NCBI GenBank assembly: GCA_019247255.1
Contig: JAFAPJ010000105.1
Coordinates: 1-8,300 of the forward strand
Reading direction: 5' to 3'
Length of the DNA stretch: 8,300 nucleotides
Origin: Methylobacteriaceae bacterium
Lineage (GTDB): Bacteria; Pseudomonadota; Alphaproteobacteria; Rhizobiales; Beijerinckiaceae
How positions within the stretch are numbered: position 1 is the first letter of the stretch; every line of letters begins with the position of its first letter. The notes below the pieces were generated by a model, which was given only the letters and a program-made list of their open reading frames with translations, ran no database searches and was not told the origin of the DNA. The position numbers were made by a program, and so were the translations under genes. Of the stretch, positions 8,100 to 8,300 are shown one piece after another.

Positions 8100-8300
8100 C
8101 AGAGCCGGCTCGCCCGGAACGTATCGCAGCTCTGGATCTGGCCGGAGCGGAAGCCCGTCATGAGCCAGCGCACGCGCTGCTCGGACGAGCCGTGCGTGAA
8201 GGAATCCGGCACGACCTCGCCGCCATGGGCGCTCTGCAGCCGGTCGTCGCCGATCGCCTGGGCGGCCTGCACGGCCTTCTGGACGTCCTCCGTCGAGATC
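8099..8300 (-). CDS. C-terminal part of a neutral zinc metallopeptidase (YpfJ family), partial
   Basis: The last 66 codons are present, ending in TGA at 8099-8101. The readable end contains [20 protein letters not shown], then [20 protein letters not shown] and [13 protein letters not shown]. The SFTHGSSxQRVRWxxTGF block is a hallmark of the C-terminus of the YpfJ/KPN_02809 family of putative membrane-anchored neutral zinc metallopeptidases. The HExxH zinc site and the N-terminal membrane segment would lie outside the window, so activity cannot be judged. The gene overlaps moaB by one base (TGATG), suggesting one transcript, though no functional link between the two is known to me. Confidence 0.88.
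   Translation of the reverse strand, partial: ISTEDVQKAVQAAQAIGDDRLQSAHGGEVVPDSFTHGSSEQRVRWLMTGFRSGQIQSCDTFRASRL

Overview
The window comes from a very GC-rich alphaproteobacterium, most likely of the Hyphomicrobiales (Rhizobiales) and possibly near Methylobacteriaceae. The grounds are a clear CcrM-type GANTC methyltransferase, an alphaproteobacterial LexA operator of the GTTC-N7-GTTC type, and the gene set radical SAM (PA0069 family) / rnhB / ccrM. Coding is dense. No RNA gene, insertion sequence, phage gene or CRISPR array was seen, and no stretch longer than 150 bases lacks a gene.

Region 1 (1-1530, + strand): the last codons of a probable TRAP small permease, overlapping by GTGA with a complete TRAP large permease (DctM type). 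Region 2 (1534-2352, - strand): a stand-alone formyltransferase-fold protein of unknown substrate, divergent from the next block. Region 3 (2391-4180, + strand): mutY (A/G-mismatch adenine glycosylase) overlapping by ATGA with a RimJ/RimL-like GNAT acetyltransferase. Region 4 (4177-7428, - strand): PA0069-family radical SAM protein, then rnhB (RNase HII), then ccrM, whose stop overlaps tail to tail with the stop of the acetyltransferase. Region 5 (7551-8300, - strand): the C-terminal end of a YpfJ-type neutral zinc metallopeptidase, followed with a one-base overlap by moaB (molybdenum cofactor synthesis).

The middle of the window is rich in genome-maintenance genes: MutY removes adenine opposite 8-oxoguanine, RNase HII removes misincorporated ribonucleotides, CcrM marks newly replicated DNA, and the radical SAM protein belongs to the superfamily of spore photoproduct lyase. 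Two independent signs tie the poorly characterised radical SAM protein to DNA repair: a perfect alphaproteobacterial LexA box lies just upstream (7471-7485), and its last five residues, QLALF, match the beta sliding-clamp binding pentapeptide. The gaps before the radical SAM gene, rnhB and ccrM all carry GANTC sites (five in about 380 bp). These include a close pair upstream of ccrM and a 32-bp composite repeat (8-bp inverted arms, each holding a GANTC, around two tandem copies of an 8-mer) immediately before rnhB. I infer an SOS-linked and perhaps methylation-sensitive genome-maintenance locus. The functional link is an inference, but the sequence elements are directly visible.
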